Shown here in pieces: positions 8,571-18,297 of a stretch of 54,042 nucleotides of DNA. Position numbers and translations under genes: made by a program. A model generated the notes under the pieces. That model ran no database searches, was not told the origin of the DNA, and worked only from the letters and a program-made list of their open reading frames with translations. Position 1 is the first letter of the stretch. Each line of letters starts with the position of its first letter. The DNA lies in the NCBI GenBank assembly GCA_013286945.1, contig JABDET010000003.1, forward strand, positions 1 through 54,042, given 5' to 3'. Origin of the DNA: Candidatus Melainabacteria bacterium. Lineage in GTDB: Bacteria; Vulcanimicrobiota; JABDET01.

Positions 8571-9700
8571 CGACGGCTAACCATCTCCTGATACGTTTTG
8601 TAACTCTGCGTTACTTCGGTCATTGAATCCCCCGCAAATTTCTCTTGGAAGAAAGTCGCCAACACCAGGGCCACCATGGCTTCTCCAACAACACTCGCCG
8701 CGGGAACTGCACACACGTCGGCCCGCTGATAATGAGACTTTCCAGGTTCCTTTGTCGCCATGTCCACGGAAGCCATCGGCTTGCGTATGCTTGAGATCGG
8801 CTTCATGTAACCGGTGACTAAGACCGGCTCTCCGTTAGAGATTCCCCCTTCAGTTCCTCCTGCACGGTTCGAATGACGGAAGAATCTTCCTTCCTTGTAT
8901 CCGATCTGATCGTGTGCTTCAGATCCCTTTCGCCGTGAATTCTCTAACCCTTCTCCAATTTCTACCGCTTTGATGGCCTGGATGCTTATGATGGCTTGAG
9001 CAAGGGCGGCATCGAGGCGATTATCCCATTGAACGTGACTTCCGAGCCCAACGGGAACTCCCTCGGCGATGACGAGAAAAGCGCCACCGAGCGAATCCCC
9101 TTCTTCTTTACATCGATCGATCAATTCCATGACAGCTTTTTCTTCTTGGGGAGAGGGAAACCGAAGGGGGGAACTTTCCACCTGACTTCTTAGTTGCCGA
9201 ATCGACAGGGACGGAGGACGCGAAACAATCCCCCCGATCTCGGTGACGATTCCTAAAATGTCGACACCAAATTGAGCTAAAAATTTCTTTGCAATCGCAC
9301 CAAGGGCTACTCGAGCAGCGGTTTCACGAGCACTGGCACGTTCCGAGATCGCTCGAATATCGGTTTGGTCATATTTCAAAAGTCCAGCCAAATCCGCGTG
9401 GCCAGGTCTTGGAAAATTGATCGGGGGGAGCTTATCTTCGCGCTGCAACTGCCAATCTTTGTTTTCAATCATGACCGCAATCGGTGCCCCGGTGGTCTTG
9501 CCCCGGAAAACACCCGAAAGCAAGATGGCTTGGTCACTCTCAATCTTCATTCGTCCACCACGACCATAACCGGCCATACGCCGCTTGAGATCGCCGTTTA
9601 AGTCTTCCTCGGCGAGGGGAAGACCGGAGGGAATGCCTTCAATAAAACCGATCAAGCACCGACCATGTGACTCACCGGTGGTAAGAAAACGCAAAGTCAT
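8567..9700 (-). CDS. aroC: Chorismate synthase
   Basis: A 377-residue FMN-dependent enzyme that forms chorismate from EPSP, the last shikimate step. All three family signatures are visible: TTGESHGRCL near the start, RPGHADLAGLLKY followed by RASARETAARVALG, and NRAGGTEGGISNGEP. AGGAG lies five bases before ATG 9700. ATGA overlaps join it both to aroE upstream and to aroK downstream, so the four genes are strongly coupled. Confidence 0.96.
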   Translation of the reverse strand: MTLRFLTTGESHGRCLIGFIEGIPSGLPLAEEDLNGDLKRRMAGYGRGGRMKIESDQAILLSGVFRGKTTGAPIAVMIENKDWQLQREDKLPPINFPRPGHADLAGLLKYDQTDIRAISERASARETAARVALGAIAKKFLAQFGVDILGIVTEIGGIVSRPPSLSIRQLRSQVESSPLRFPSPQEEKAVMELIDRCKEEGDSLGGAFLVIAEGVPVGLGSHVQWDNRLDAALAQAIISIQAIKAVEIGEGLENSRRKGSEAHDQIGYKEGRFFRHSNRAGGTEGGISNGEPVLVTGYMKPISSIRKPMASVDMATKEPGKSHYQRADVCAVPAASVVGEAMVALVLATFFQEKFAGDSMTEVTQSYKTYQEMVSRR

Positions 9701-10548
9701 TCAAGCTCCTTAAGCAAGGCTTTTTCCATCACTTCTTCGGGGGCTTCCAATCCTGTCCAGCGGTAGAAAGATTTCATACCTTGGTAAAGGAGTATTTTGT
9801 ATCCCTTAACCAAAGTCCCCTTTGCTTGTTCCCCTTTTACAAGCCAGGGTGTGGTTTTAGGCCAATAAATCCAATCCACCACTAAGACTTTCTTCCGAAA
9901 CTTAATCTCCGGCAAAAAGGGGAGTATTTGGCACGCTTCGAGAGGGGCCGCATTAACAAAGATCTCGGGAGCTTCCAATTGCTCTTTCCAGGTTTTTTCG
10001 TCAGAACCGACCACTTCAAGGTTATAGTCAAGGCTGTAATGCTTTGCAAACCAAGTCAGCAATTCGTGGAGACGTTTCAAGGTGCGGCTTGAAACCACAA
10101 ACTGCTTGATTCCAAGGAGGGCTAATGCCTCAATGGTGGCTCGTGCTGCTCCCCCTGCTCCAAAAATAAACGCCGATTTTTTGGAATCGAAAGCATATCC
10201 CGTTTGCACCATCGCCTCGAGTGACCCATCCACATCAGTATTTTCCCCATGGCTTCTGTATTCTTTGAAGAGGACCGTATTCACCGCTTCCAGCTTTTCT
10301 GCTCGAGGTGAAAGCTCATCGAGCAAAGGGACTACTTTCTCTTTAAAAGGAATCGTAATGTTCAACCCAAGATATCCCCCATGTTTGGCTTCTTCAAATC
10401 GGGTTAAAAAGTCTTCCGGGGAAATTGAAATAGCCTCATAACAAAAAGGAAGACCTAAGTGGCGAAACGCCTCGTTATGCATGGCTGGAGAGAGACTTTT
10501 CGAAACTTCTCCACCGAACAAAGCAATCTTCGTTTGTTTTAAAAGCAC
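9697..10548 (-). CDS. aroE: Shikimate dehydrogenase
   Basis: A 283-residue NADPH-dependent enzyme that reduces 3-dehydroshikimate to shikimate. The substrate-binding SLSPAMHN is at about residues 18-25, LNITIPFKEKV carries the catalytic lysine, and GENTDVDG carries the aspartate partner. GAGGAARAT forms the nucleotide loop. It is the first gene of the leftward aro operon. GTG 10548 is used because no in-frame ATG keeps the N-terminal strand. There is no Shine-Dalgarno sequence, and the promoter lies almost on top of the start, so the message may be nearly leaderless. Confidence 0.94.
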   Translation of the reverse strand: MLLKQTKIALFGGEVSKSLSPAMHNEAFRHLGLPFCYEAISISPEDFLTRFEEAKHGGYLGLNITIPFKEKVVPLLDELSPRAEKLEAVNTVLFKEYRSHGENTDVDGSLEAMVQTGYAFDSKKSAFIFGAGGAARATIEALALLGIKQFVVSSRTLKRLHELLTWFAKHYSLDYNLEVVGSDEKTWKEQLEAPEIFVNAAPLEACQILPFLPEIKFRKKVLVVDWIYWPKTTPWLVKGEQAKGTLVKGYKILLYQGMKSFYRWTGLEAPEEVMEKALLKELE

Positions 10549-10551
10549 AAT

Positions 10552-10580
10552 ATCATAGAATATACAGGCAGGAATGGCAA
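10552..10580 (-). promoter_or_regulatory. Candidate sigma-70-like promoter of the aro operon
   Basis: On the minus strand TTGCCA (10580-10575), a 17-base spacer and TATGAT (10557-10552) form a good housekeeping-type promoter. The GTG of aroE begins only three bases after the -10 box. Initiation would fall at or next to the start codon, leaving essentially no 5' leader. Confidence 0.5.
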
Positions 10581-10615
10581 GTCTCCTTTAGAGAATTTCA
10601 TTGCGGAGGTGGGAA

Positions 10616-12385
10616 ATGCGATTTTGGATTTTCATGTTAGCCGTCTTCTTCTTCATCTCGGGGGTAAGTTTTTCGAAATCGAGCAGAAATCAGAACACCC
10701 TGCTCCAGCAAACCTTCGAACAGCTCTTTAAAGAACCGAACCTCACCGTAAACGTACAACTTAAGTACAAAGAACGCAAACAAGACATTTCCGGATTCAT
10801 AAACCTAAACTTCATTCGGCAAGAAGATCGTGTCGCTGCGATTGCAAAAGTCCATGGCGATCTAAAAGAAATGCAAATGGATTTTCAAGGACAAGCCAAA
10901 CTCGTTGACCACCGATTTTATTTTATCTTAGACCAAAGCCCTTTTGGGAAAGCAGATGAAATTGGCCAATGGTTTGTGCTCGATCCCGCTTTTCTTTCTC
11001 CTCTGAAGCCGGCTCCTGAGAAACCCGTTCACATTGCTTTCCCTCCGGAACTGGCTCTAAAACTTCGTGCAGCAGAGGAAGTTGAGGAAAAAGGAGACGA
11101 AAAATTAAACGGAATCAAAACCCATCACTATGTTGTGAAGATCAAATTGGCCAATTTGCTCAATGCACTTCCGACTCTCCCATCACAGCAGATTCCATTT
11201 TCAAATGAGGCGTTCAAAGCCTTATCTCATCTAAAGCCAATCGTCGTTGATTTGTGGATAGGGAAGACCGATGGCCGGCTCTATCAGGCCAATGCCCCAA
11301 TTTTCGACGTGGGAAGCCTGAAAGCCAACATCAACTACCACGTAAAAAAATCAGAGGAGACTTTTCGGGTTCCGGTGGATCCTATCGATGGACGAGCCTT
11401 GGGCTTGGTTCCCCATGACTTATCAACCAAGTTTCTCGAATCGAAAACTAAACCGACTGAAAAAGTGGTCAGCTCGCTCCCCGGCACCACCATCGACTTC
11501 CTTCCGCTTGCCCCCTATGGAGGACCACCACTGGACGAACTGAAGAGTTTTTGCGAAAACAAATTTGGGCTCAAGAATATCGTCATCCTTCCAGAAGCCC
11601 CCCTTAACGAGCAAGCTTTTAACACCGAAAGGCGACAATACACCGCCGAAGAGCTTCTCTTAAGCGCGGATAAAACTTCAACCCCTGGCCACTATCTCAT
11701 CGCCTTTACAGACAAAGACGTTTACAGCAAGCAATCCCCAAGCTACGCTTTCGTTTCCCTCTGGGGGGAACAAAACCACGAAATCCTCTCATTGGCTCGA
11801 CTCGGGTCGAGCTCTATGCTTTATTTGCCGCGTTCAGAAAAACTTCTTGCCCGAAGTCTTGGCTATCTCTATTGGAAACTTCCCCCCACCTCACTCCCCG
11901 AAGACTTGATGTATGATTCTGTCATGAATATTCCAGACGATTTCGATCACATGGGAGAACATTTCTTAAATGATGAAAGCTCGCCATTCCTTGAAGATGG
12001 CATTTCGAAGGAAAGCCAGAGAAGATACACCGATGCAGAAATCGCATTCGAAAAGGCCATACAAATAAACCCCGTTAACGTCAAAGCCTATATGCATCTT
12101 GCCAAGACTGAGTCAGCGCTTGGAAAAGACCACGAAACCATCCAAGTCCTTGACAAAGTTTTGCTGGTTCGCGGAAAAAACGACGATGCCTTCGCCCTGT
12201 TGGGCCAAAGCTATGAAAAACTTAAGCAACCTGAAAGGGCGCTTTGGGCCTATCGTGCCGCTTCACTTCTTAATCCCAAGCGAAGCGATGTCTTGTACCG
12301 TGAAAGCGCCCTTTATGGCCAGCTCGGGTTATCAGAGAAAGCGCTAGAAGCTATGCAAAAAGCCAAAGCCGCCGACAAGCCCTAG
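10616..12385 (+). CDS. Exported TPR protein with a lipoprotein-carrier-like N-terminal region
   Basis: A 589-residue protein. It starts with a signal peptide (hydrophobic stretch at about 3-18, likely cleavage after SFS). Beta-rich sequence to about residue 270 has the repeated strand pattern of LolA/LppX-like folds, followed by a poorly recognisable middle. At least three TPR motifs lie between about 460 and 585 (DAEIAFEKAIQINP, ETIQVLDKVL, ERALWAYRAASLLNP). ATG 10616 has GGAGGT five bases upstream; TTG 10601 would lie inside that site. It is divergent from aroE and stops directly against the GGDEF gene stop. A periplasmic or envelope role is inferred; the function is unknown. Confidence 0.75.
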   Translation: MRFWIFMLAVFFFISGVSFSKSSRNQNTLLQQTFEQLFKEPNLTVNVQLKYKERKQDISGFINLNFIRQEDRVAAIAKVHGDLKEMQMDFQGQAKLVDHRFYFILDQSPFGKADEIGQWFVLDPAFLSPLKPAPEKPVHIAFPPELALKLRAAEEVEEKGDEKLNGIKTHHYVVKIKLANLLNALPTLPSQQIPFSNEAFKALSHLKPIVVDLWIGKTDGRLYQANAPIFDVGSLKANINYHVKKSEETFRVPVDPIDGRALGLVPHDLSTKFLESKTKPTEKVVSSLPGTTIDFLPLAPYGGPPLDELKSFCENKFGLKNIVILPEAPLNEQAFNTERRQYTAEELLLSADKTSTPGHYLIAFTDKDVYSKQSPSYAFVSLWGEQNHEILSLARLGSSSMLYLPRSEKLLARSLGYLYWKLPPTSLPEDLMYDSVMNIPDDFDHMGEHFLNDESSPFLEDGISKESQRRYTDAEIAFEKAIQINPVNVKAYMHLAKTESALGKDHETIQVLDKVLLVRGKNDDAFALLGQSYEKLKQPERALWAYRAASLLNPKRSDVLYRESALYGQLGLSEKALEAMQKAKAADKP

Positions 12386-14737
12386 CTAAGGCGAAACTTT
12401 TTCTCGAACTTCGTCGTTCAAAAGCTCGAGGAAAACTTTCACCACGTCAGGATCGAACTGTGTACCCGATCCCTTTTCCAGTTCAGCTTTAGCCTTTTCA
12501 AGAGAAAACGCTTTTCGAAACGCGTGATCTTCAAGCATCGAAAAATACGCATCCACCACAGAAATGATCCGCGCACCCAAATGAATATCACTCCCGGAAA
12601 GGCCAACCGGATAACCTTTGCCATCATAGTGTTCCTGATGCTGTGCAATGATGGCCGAAACGCGCTGAAAAATCGGGAATTGACCCACGAGCGTTCCCCC
12701 GATTTCCGGATGAAGCCTAACCGCATCCCTTTCTTCTTGACTTAAAGGACCACGCTTTCTTAAGAGTTTCTTTCCAACAGCAATTTTGCCGAGATCATGA
12801 AGCAATGCAGCAATTCGGACTACACTAATTTCTTCAAGGGGGACCTTCATTTTTTTCGCTACTTTCGTGACCCAGGTCGCCACCTTAACCGTACGGCCAG
12901 GGGATCCCCCTTCTCGCACATCCAAGAAATTAGCGAGCATTCGCGCAATTTTAAGCATCAAGAAACTTTGCAATCGCTCTACTCCCAAAATGCGCTCTCG
13001 TTCGCTTCGCGCTTTGATCTTCCGCGTAAATGAAATCACTTGATTTCTCCCGAGCGACTTGGCAAAGTACAAGGCAGAATCAGCCGCCTCAATCAAACTG
13101 GGCTTGTCTCCAGCATCATGCGGTAGGCATGCGATGCCTAAACTGATCGTCACCCTTCCCACCTGAGGCAAAAAAGCAAAATCAGCATTCTCAACACTCT
13201 TTCGCAACCGCTCTGCCACTTCTAGAGCCATGGCTTTAGAAGTGTGCGGCAGAATAATGCCAAACTCTTCTCCCCCATATCGAGCCACAATATCCCCTTC
13301 TCGAATACATTTTTCAGCAATTCTTGCAATTTCTTTTAAGATGAGATCCCCGGTTCGATGCCCGTATTGGTCATTAAATTTCTTGAAGTGATCAATGTCA
13401 AACAAGATAAACGAAATCTCAAACCTTTCACGACTTGCTTTGGCCACTTCTTTATCCAGAAGTTCTTGAAGCAATCGATGATTGTAAAGACCGGTGAGCC
13501 CATCTTTCGTAGCAAACCCAAGGGTGTCTTCATAAAGGTAGGCATTTTGAATGGCTACAGCAGCCACATTAGCTAAAGTGCTTAAGAGCTTCAAGTCTTC
13601 TTCGGTGTAAAGTCGTCGATTGGGGCTTGTCACTTCCAAGAAACCCAAAGGCCGATCCCCCAGCTGAAGCGGCACGTTCATGGACGATTCCTGATTGGCG
13701 TACAGTTTCTCGAGAAGAACCATCGCTTCTGGATCCCAAGCCCGAACGGCTCGCCATCGCTTCCCAATCGAATCGTCCACAATCATCCCATACCCTTTTT
13801 GTGGAACCACGAGAATTGCTCCCTCTGACTGCTTCCATTTAAGCTCTCTGCCCGCTATGAAGGGTTGATTGCTCGCACTCAAGGACAACAACACTTCCCC
13901 ATCCTCAGCGTTTAACAGAAAAACTTGAGCCCGTTCGCACGGAATAATCCGCTCAACCACATCCAAGAGAACTTGCAAGGCACGCTTCAGAGAAAGGCTT
14001 GTTCCAAGATAGTGGCTTGCTTCAAATAGAAGGGAAAGCTCTCGGATTTTTTTGTCAAGCTCGCGATTGGTGTTCTGAACACGAAGCGCGTAGTGGGCTA
14101 TCGCAAATGGAAAAACAAAAACAAGGAGAATGCCTGGCTCAAGCCTGTAAATTAATGCAACCAAAACTCCGATGGGGAGATTAACGAACAAGTGAAAGAA
14201 GATTCCTTCCAGTCGACCTTTCCATACGCTCAAGAAGTCACGATGTTCGGATAAGCTAATGATCCCTGAAAGAAGAAAATGGCTTACGGCAAAAATGGTC
14301 GACGTAGTAACAATGAACGAAACGACATTTCCAAAACTCCAAAGTGAACCCACGGGAGAATAAAGGAGACTGTAAATAATTCCACCGATCGAATAAGCAA
14401 GAATAAGTTGCGAAACATTAAAGATAGCACGATACCAAACTCGCCCTTGGAGGATTTCTGAAAGGGTAACCGCCAAAAAGACAATCCAAAGAAGTGGGGT
14501 AAGTCCAAAGAGCAAGAAGGCTGCAAAATACAGAATCCCCGAAACACGGACTGGGTTTCGATCCGCCGCCGGTAAGGGGAGAATTTCGAAAAACAAACTG
14601 AAAGCAAGAAACGATAAGAGTGGCCATACGCTAAAGTTCTGAACACTCGGATGTACCGTGAAATAAAACAGAAAACTCCCTGCCGCAAGCCCAGCCACAA
14701 AAATATACCAGCGGACACCACGTGAAAGCAGGTTCAA
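12386..14737 (-). CDS. Membrane-bound GAF-GGDEF-HD-GYP cyclic-di-GMP enzyme
   Basis: A 783-residue hybrid signalling protein. Residues 1-215 contain about eight hydrophobic helices, and a GAF domain spans about 240-400. The GGDEF diguanylate cyclase has an intact GGEEF active site and an RxxD product-inhibition site (REGD) five residues before it. A C-terminal HD-GYP phosphodiesterase carries HDLGKI, LHPEIGG and HQEHYDGKGYP, with Gln at one usual His, a common variant. Both synthesis and breakdown of cyclic-di-GMP look possible. TTG 14737 starts the frame with GGGGA nearby. It lies downstream of the glycine-cleavage operon and ends tail-to-tail with the TPR gene. Confidence 0.9.
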   Translation of the reverse strand: MNLLSRGVRWYIFVAGLAAGSFLFYFTVHPSVQNFSVWPLLSFLAFSLFFEILPLPAADRNPVRVSGILYFAAFLLFGLTPLLWIVFLAVTLSEILQGRVWYRAIFNVSQLILAYSIGGIIYSLLYSPVGSLWSFGNVVSFIVTTSTIFAVSHFLLSGIISLSEHRDFLSVWKGRLEGIFFHLFVNLPIGVLVALIYRLEPGILLVFVFPFAIAHYALRVQNTNRELDKKIRELSLLFEASHYLGTSLSLKRALQVLLDVVERIIPCERAQVFLLNAEDGEVLLSLSASNQPFIAGRELKWKQSEGAILVVPQKGYGMIVDDSIGKRWRAVRAWDPEAMVLLEKLYANQESSMNVPLQLGDRPLGFLEVTSPNRRLYTEEDLKLLSTLANVAAVAIQNAYLYEDTLGFATKDGLTGLYNHRLLQELLDKEVAKASRERFEISFILFDIDHFKKFNDQYGHRTGDLILKEIARIAEKCIREGDIVARYGGEEFGIILPHTSKAMALEVAERLRKSVENADFAFLPQVGRVTISLGIACLPHDAGDKPSLIEAADSALYFAKSLGRNQVISFTRKIKARSERERILGVERLQSFLMLKIARMLANFLDVREGGSPGRTVKVATWVTKVAKKMKVPLEEISVVRIAALLHDLGKIAVGKKLLRKRGPLSQEERDAVRLHPEIGGTLVGQFPIFQRVSAIIAQHQEHYDGKGYPVGLSGSDIHLGARIISVVDAYFSMLEDHAFRKAFSLEKAKAELEKGSGTQFDPDVVKVFLELLNDEVREKVSP

Positions 14738-14786
14738 CTCACTTCATCCCCATATCCAAGTCTTGCTGAGGTTTTAGGTCGAGGGA

Positions 14787-15068
14787 CTAAATCCACTTCT
14801 CTTCTTGATTCGGCCCCTGGAGGAGCTCCATGAGCTTGTTCGCAAAAGTGTGATGAGGAGAAGGAGCATTGCTGAGCTCCGGGTTTTCTAAGAGGTTGAC
14901 AGTCCGACCTCCAAGTTTGCTAAGACTAACCTGATCGGGCCGTGAACCGGGGAGTTGTTCTTTCCTGGCGGAAGGGAGCAAACCTTTCTCTTCCCCTTGA
15001 CCGCTAACCCCTGGATGGGGCGTAAAGGGGCTAATTGGGTTTGTAGAAGGATTGCTGTTGTTAGCCAT
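14787..15068 (-). CDS. Small hydrophilic protein of unknown function
   Basis: 93 residues, rich in Pro, Ser, Asn and Gly in the first half. The second half could fold (VSLSKLGGRTVNLLEN, then a helix ending MELLQGPNQEEKW). It has no signal peptide or membrane helix. A helical C-terminus behind a disordered N-terminus recalls small anti-sigma or adaptor proteins, but I recognise no family. It begins 33 bases after the gcvPB stop with a weak AAGAG site, so it may ride on the gcv transcript. A GTTAAC hexamer lies at 15088-15093. Confidence 0.5.
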   Translation of the reverse strand: MANNSNPSTNPISPFTPHPGVSGQGEEKGLLPSARKEQLPGSRPDQVSLSKLGGRTVNLLENPELSNAPSPHHTFANKLMELLQGPNQEEKWI

Positions 15069-15101
15069 CTACTCTTATCTTACGGCAGTTAACATCAAAA
15101 G

Positions 15102-16547
15102 TCAAGAACACCAGCAAACATTGGGTTTGCGAGCTGCCAGCACATCATCGACCCGCGACACAGGGGTCGAATACGGCGCCCCCTGAACAAGCTCGGGATT
15201 CTTCTCCGCTTCTTCAGCAATTTTTATCATCACCTCGATAAAGCGGTCCAAAGTTTCCTTGCTTTCGGTCTCGGTTGGCTCAATCATGAGTGCCTCGGCA
15301 ACAATGAGCGGAAAGTAAACGGTGGGAGGATGGATCCCGTAATCCAAGAGCCGTTTCGCGATATCCAACGCTCGGACGTTATGGGCCTTTTGTCGTTTGG
15401 CTGAGAGGATAAACTCATGCTTGCAGATTCGATCATAGGGGAGATCGTAATATTTCTTGAGCGCCTGCATGAGATAATTTGCATTTAAAACCGATATCTC
15501 CGCTATTTTTCGGAGACCGCCAGGGCCTTGGGCCAACGTGTAAGCTAACCCTCTCACCAAGTGAAGAAAGTTGCCGTAGTATGCTTTCACTCGACCTATG
15601 CTTTTCGGACGATTTTCGTCTAGAGCATAATGTATGGAAGAGGCCTCTTGTTTCTTTTCGGTGATCACCGGAAGCGGAAGATACGGCTCAAGAAAAGCCT
15701 TCACCCCAATCGGGCCAGCACCTGGGCCACCTCCCCCGTGTGGTATGCTGAAGGTCTTGTGGAGGTTCAGGTGCACCACATCAAAACCAAAGTCTCCAGG
15801 GCGCGCAATGCCTAAGATGGCGTTCAAATTGGCTCCATCATAATAAAGGAGGCCCCCCTTGGCATGAACTCGTTTTGCAATCTCGAGCGTGTTTTCATCA
15901 AAGAGACCTAAGGTGTTTGGATTGGTAAGCATCAAAGCCGCCACATCGGGAGACAGAGCGGCATCCAACGCTTCCAAGTCGACTCCACCCCTTGCATTCG
16001 AAGGAATTTGAACCACCTTAAAACCGAGCATGGCAGCTGTGGCCGGATTCGTCCCATGCGCAGAGTCGGGCACCAACACTATGTGTCGATTTTCCCCTCG
16101 ATCCCGAAAGTAAGCCCGGATCATGATAAGTCCCGTTAACTCTCCGTGAGCCCCTGCCGCCGGTTGCAATGAAACGGCATCCATTCCGGTGATTTCAGCT
16201 AAAATTTTCTGCAGAAGAACCAGGAGCTCCAGAGCCCCTTGGATCTGATGCTCGGGTTGGAATGGATGAAGATCGGCAAACCCCGGAAGTCCAGCCAGCT
16301 CATCATTAATTTTCGGATTATACTTCATGGTGCACGAGCCAAGCGGATAAAAATGAGTATCAATTGAGAAGTTCAGTTGGCTTAGCCGAGTGAAATGACG
16401 AACAACGTCGAGCTCCGAGAGCTCAGGAAGTTCAAGATCCTTGCGCAAATCATCGGTTGGGAGCGGCTCAAGGGGTACATCCAAGGTGGGGAGTTGATAC
16501 CCTGGCCGGCCTGGAACGCTCTTTTCAAAGAGGAGCGGTTCAGCCAT
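15102..16547 (-). CDS. gcvPB: Glycine dehydrogenase (decarboxylating) subunit 2
   Basis: A 481-residue PLP-dependent subunit of the P-protein. In species with split P-protein it pairs with GcvPA to decarboxylate glycine and pass the aminomethyl group to Gcv[16 protein letters not shown] lies near residue 85. The PLP-lysine region [18 protein letters not shown] lies near residue 265, with the glycine-rich loop directly after it. Its ATG lies inside the last codons of gcvPA (8-base overlap), implying coupled, stoichiometric synthesis. Confidence 0.95.
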   Translation of the reverse strand: MAEPLLFEKSVPGRPGYQLPTLDVPLEPLPTDDLRKDLELPELSELDVVRHFTRLSQLNFSIDTHFYPLGSCTMKYNPKINDELAGLPGFADLHPFQPEHQIQGALELLVLLQKILAEITGMDAVSLQPAAGAHGELTGLIMIRAYFRDRGENRHIVLVPDSAHGTNPATAAMLGFKVVQIPSNARGGVDLEALDAALSPDVAALMLTNPNTLGLFDENTLEIAKRVHAKGGLLYYDGANLNAILGIARPGDFGFDVVHLNLHKTFSIPHGGGGPGAGPIGVKAFLEPYLPLPVITEKKQEASSIHYALDENRPKSIGRVKAYYGNFLHLVRGLAYTLAQGPGGLRKIAEISVLNANYLMQALKKYYDLPYDRICKHEFILSAKRQKAHNVRALDIAKRLLDYGIHPPTVYFPLIVAEALMIEPTETESKETLDRFIEVMIKIAEEAEKNPELVQGAPYSTPVSRVDDVLAARKPNVCWCS

Positions 16548-17910
16548 GCAGACACCCTTCTCTCGTTAAGCGAGGCGCTTCTTCAAGCTTCCGCGTGAAG
16601 CAATCAATTTCTTCGCGTCGATTCACTTCGGTGACGGTCAAAAGAATGGCATCTCCAAATTCAGGATAATCCTGAGTGAGAGGATACCCAGAAAGAATCT
16701 TTTCCTTTTCCATAAGATTCATAAATTCAGAAGCCTTGATTGGTGTTCGAAGCACAAATTCGTGATAAAAGGGTGCATTAAACAGTGGCTTTAGTGCGCC
16801 TGTTTTCGTCCATTGTCGAAAGGCATAGTGAGCCTTGTGATAGCACTGAGCACTCACCTCTTTAAAGCCCTCTTTTCCGAGCAAGCTCAGATAAATCGCA
16901 TTGGCCACCGCGCAAAGGGATTGGTTGGTGCAAACATTGGACGTTGCCTTTTCACGACGAATGTGTTGCTCGCGGGCTTGAAGGGTCAAGGTATAGGCAA
17001 GCTTTCCCTTACTGTCCAGCGTTTGCCCTACTAGCCGACCTGGAATTCGTCGCATGTACTCCTTGGTGGTCGCGATAAATCCGACGTGCGGGCCGCCAAA
17101 CGACGGGGGAATACCCAGACTTTGTCCTTCCCCTGCCACGATCGAAGCCCCCCGTTCACCTGGAGGCTTGAGTAAGCCCAAGGCTACCGGCTCAACAACC
17201 GCTACGACCAGCAATGTGCCATGTTTCTTGCAGATGGAAGCTAACGCTTCCAGCGGTTCAAGGAGACCCAGAAAATTAGGGTATTGAACAAGAAGAGCCG
17301 CTGTTGGATTCTTTGAAAGATAGGCTTCCACTTCCTCAGTCGACGTCAATCCTTCAAAGAGTGGCGTTTCTTTTATCGGAAGATTTCTTCCATGAAAATA
17401 AGTTCCAACCACCTGACGATAATGAGGATGAACGGCACGACTTACCAGGAGATTTTCTTTCCCGGTGATATCGAGGGCCATCAAAGCGGCTTCCGCAAGA
17501 GAAGTGGCCCCATCATAGTGCGAGGCGTTAGCCACATCCATCCCCACCAATTTACAAATGAGTGTTTGGAATTCGTAGATCGATTGAAGTGTCCCCTGAC
17601 TTGCTTCCGCTTGATAAGGGGTATAAGCTGTCGCAAATTCACCTCGCGAAATTAAAGCCTTCACCGCCGAGGGGATGTCGTGGCGATAAACGCCCGCCCC
17701 TAAAAAGGAAGTTTGATCCGCCAAGGCAAGATTTTTTTTCGCCAGTTCAGAAAAGCTTCGCCGCAATTCCTGTTCGGACATCGCCGGTGGCACTTTCAAA
17801 CCCTTTTTAAGTTTTACTTCTTCTGGAATATCAGAGAAAAGCTCGTCAATGGCCCCAATCCCAATGGCTGAAAGCATTTGTTTAATCTCTGACGGAGTGG
17901 CGCCAATCAT
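16540..17910 (-). CDS. gcvPA: Glycine dehydrogenase (decarboxylating) subunit 1
   Basis: The 456-residue N-terminal-half subunit of the split P-protein; it has the fold but not the PLP lysine. Recognisable blocks include [43 protein letters not shown] and [21 protein letters not shown]. Length matches GcvPA proteins. ATG 17910 lies nine bases after gcvH, so gcvT-gcvH-gcvPA-gcvPB form one operon. A T8 run inside the gene at 17732-17739 is in frame. Confidence 0.95.
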   Translation of the reverse strand: MIGATPSEIKQMLSAIGIGAIDELFSDIPEEVKLKKGLKVPPAMSEQELRRSFSELAKKNLALADQTSFLGAGVYRHDIPSAVKALISRGEFATAYTPYQAEASQGTLQSIYEFQTLICKLVGMDVANASHYDGATSLAEAALMALDITGKENLLVSRAVHPHYRQVVGTYFHGRNLPIKETPLFEGLTSTEEVEAYLSKNPTAALLVQYPNFLGLLEPLEALASICKKHGTLLVVAVVEPVALGLLKPPGERGASIVAGEGQSLGIPPSFGGPHVGFIATTKEYMRRIPGRLVGQTLDSKGKLAYTLTLQAREQHIRREKATSNVCTNQSLCAVANAIYLSLLGKEGFKEVSAQCYHKAHYAFRQWTKTGALKPLFNAPFYHEFVLRTPIKASEFMNLMEKEKILSGYPLTQDYPEFGDAILLTVTEVNRREEIDCFTRKLEEAPRLTREGCLHG

Positions 17911-17919
17911 TCGGTTGGC

Positions 17920-18297
17920 TTAAGCCTTTACCAAACCAAGATAATCTGGGGCTTTCAAAAGACTCGAAACCTCGCTTGGATTGCTCATTTCTACCACAAA
18001 CATCCATCCTTCCCCATACGGATCTTGGTTGACTTTTTCTGGATGATCGTTTAAAGTAGAATTCACTTCAATCACCGTACCTGAAACCGGAGCATAAATC
18101 TCGGAAACCGCTTTCACTGATTCAATCACGCCACACGGAGTCATTTGCTTGACGTTCCCACCCTTTTTGGGAAGCTCAATATAAACAATATCGCCAAGCT
18201 GTTCTTCCGCATGATCGGTCACCCCGACCTTGGCTTTTTTCCCGTCAATTGAAATCCACTCATGCTCCTTGGTGTACAATCGATCTTCAGGTACCAC
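17920..18297 (-). CDS. gcvH: Glycine cleavage system H protein
   Basis: A 125-residue lipoyl carrier that shuttles the aminomethyl intermediate between P, T and L proteins. The lipoylated lysine lies in GVIESVKAVSE (about residue 62). The open frame extends upstream to 18417, but homology starts at PEDRLYTKEHEW. GTG 18297 has AAGGA ten bases upstream and gives the standard start and length. It overlaps the gcvT 3' end by 11 bases. Confidence 0.94.
   Translation of the reverse strand: MVPEDRLYTKEHEWISIDGKKAKVGVTDHAEEQLGDIVYIELPKKGGNVKQMTPCGVIESVKAVSEIYAPVSGTVIEVNSTLNDHPEKVNQDPYGEGWMFVVEMSNPSEVSSLLKAPDYLGLVKA

Noticed and set aside
12386-14737. HD-GYP domain inactive because HHE reads HQE
   Set aside because: Gln at that position is common in HD-GYP proteins, and the HD pair and GYP motif are intact.
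15088-15093. GTTAAC before the 93-residue gene as another regulon site
   Set aside because: The TTTACAAA half is poor (CTTACGG) and the site is only 20 bases from the start, not placed like the others.
17732-17739. T8 tract in gcvPA as a further phase-variable site
   Set aside because: The gene is in frame, is a housekeeping enzyme, and the tract is shorter than the disrupted ones.
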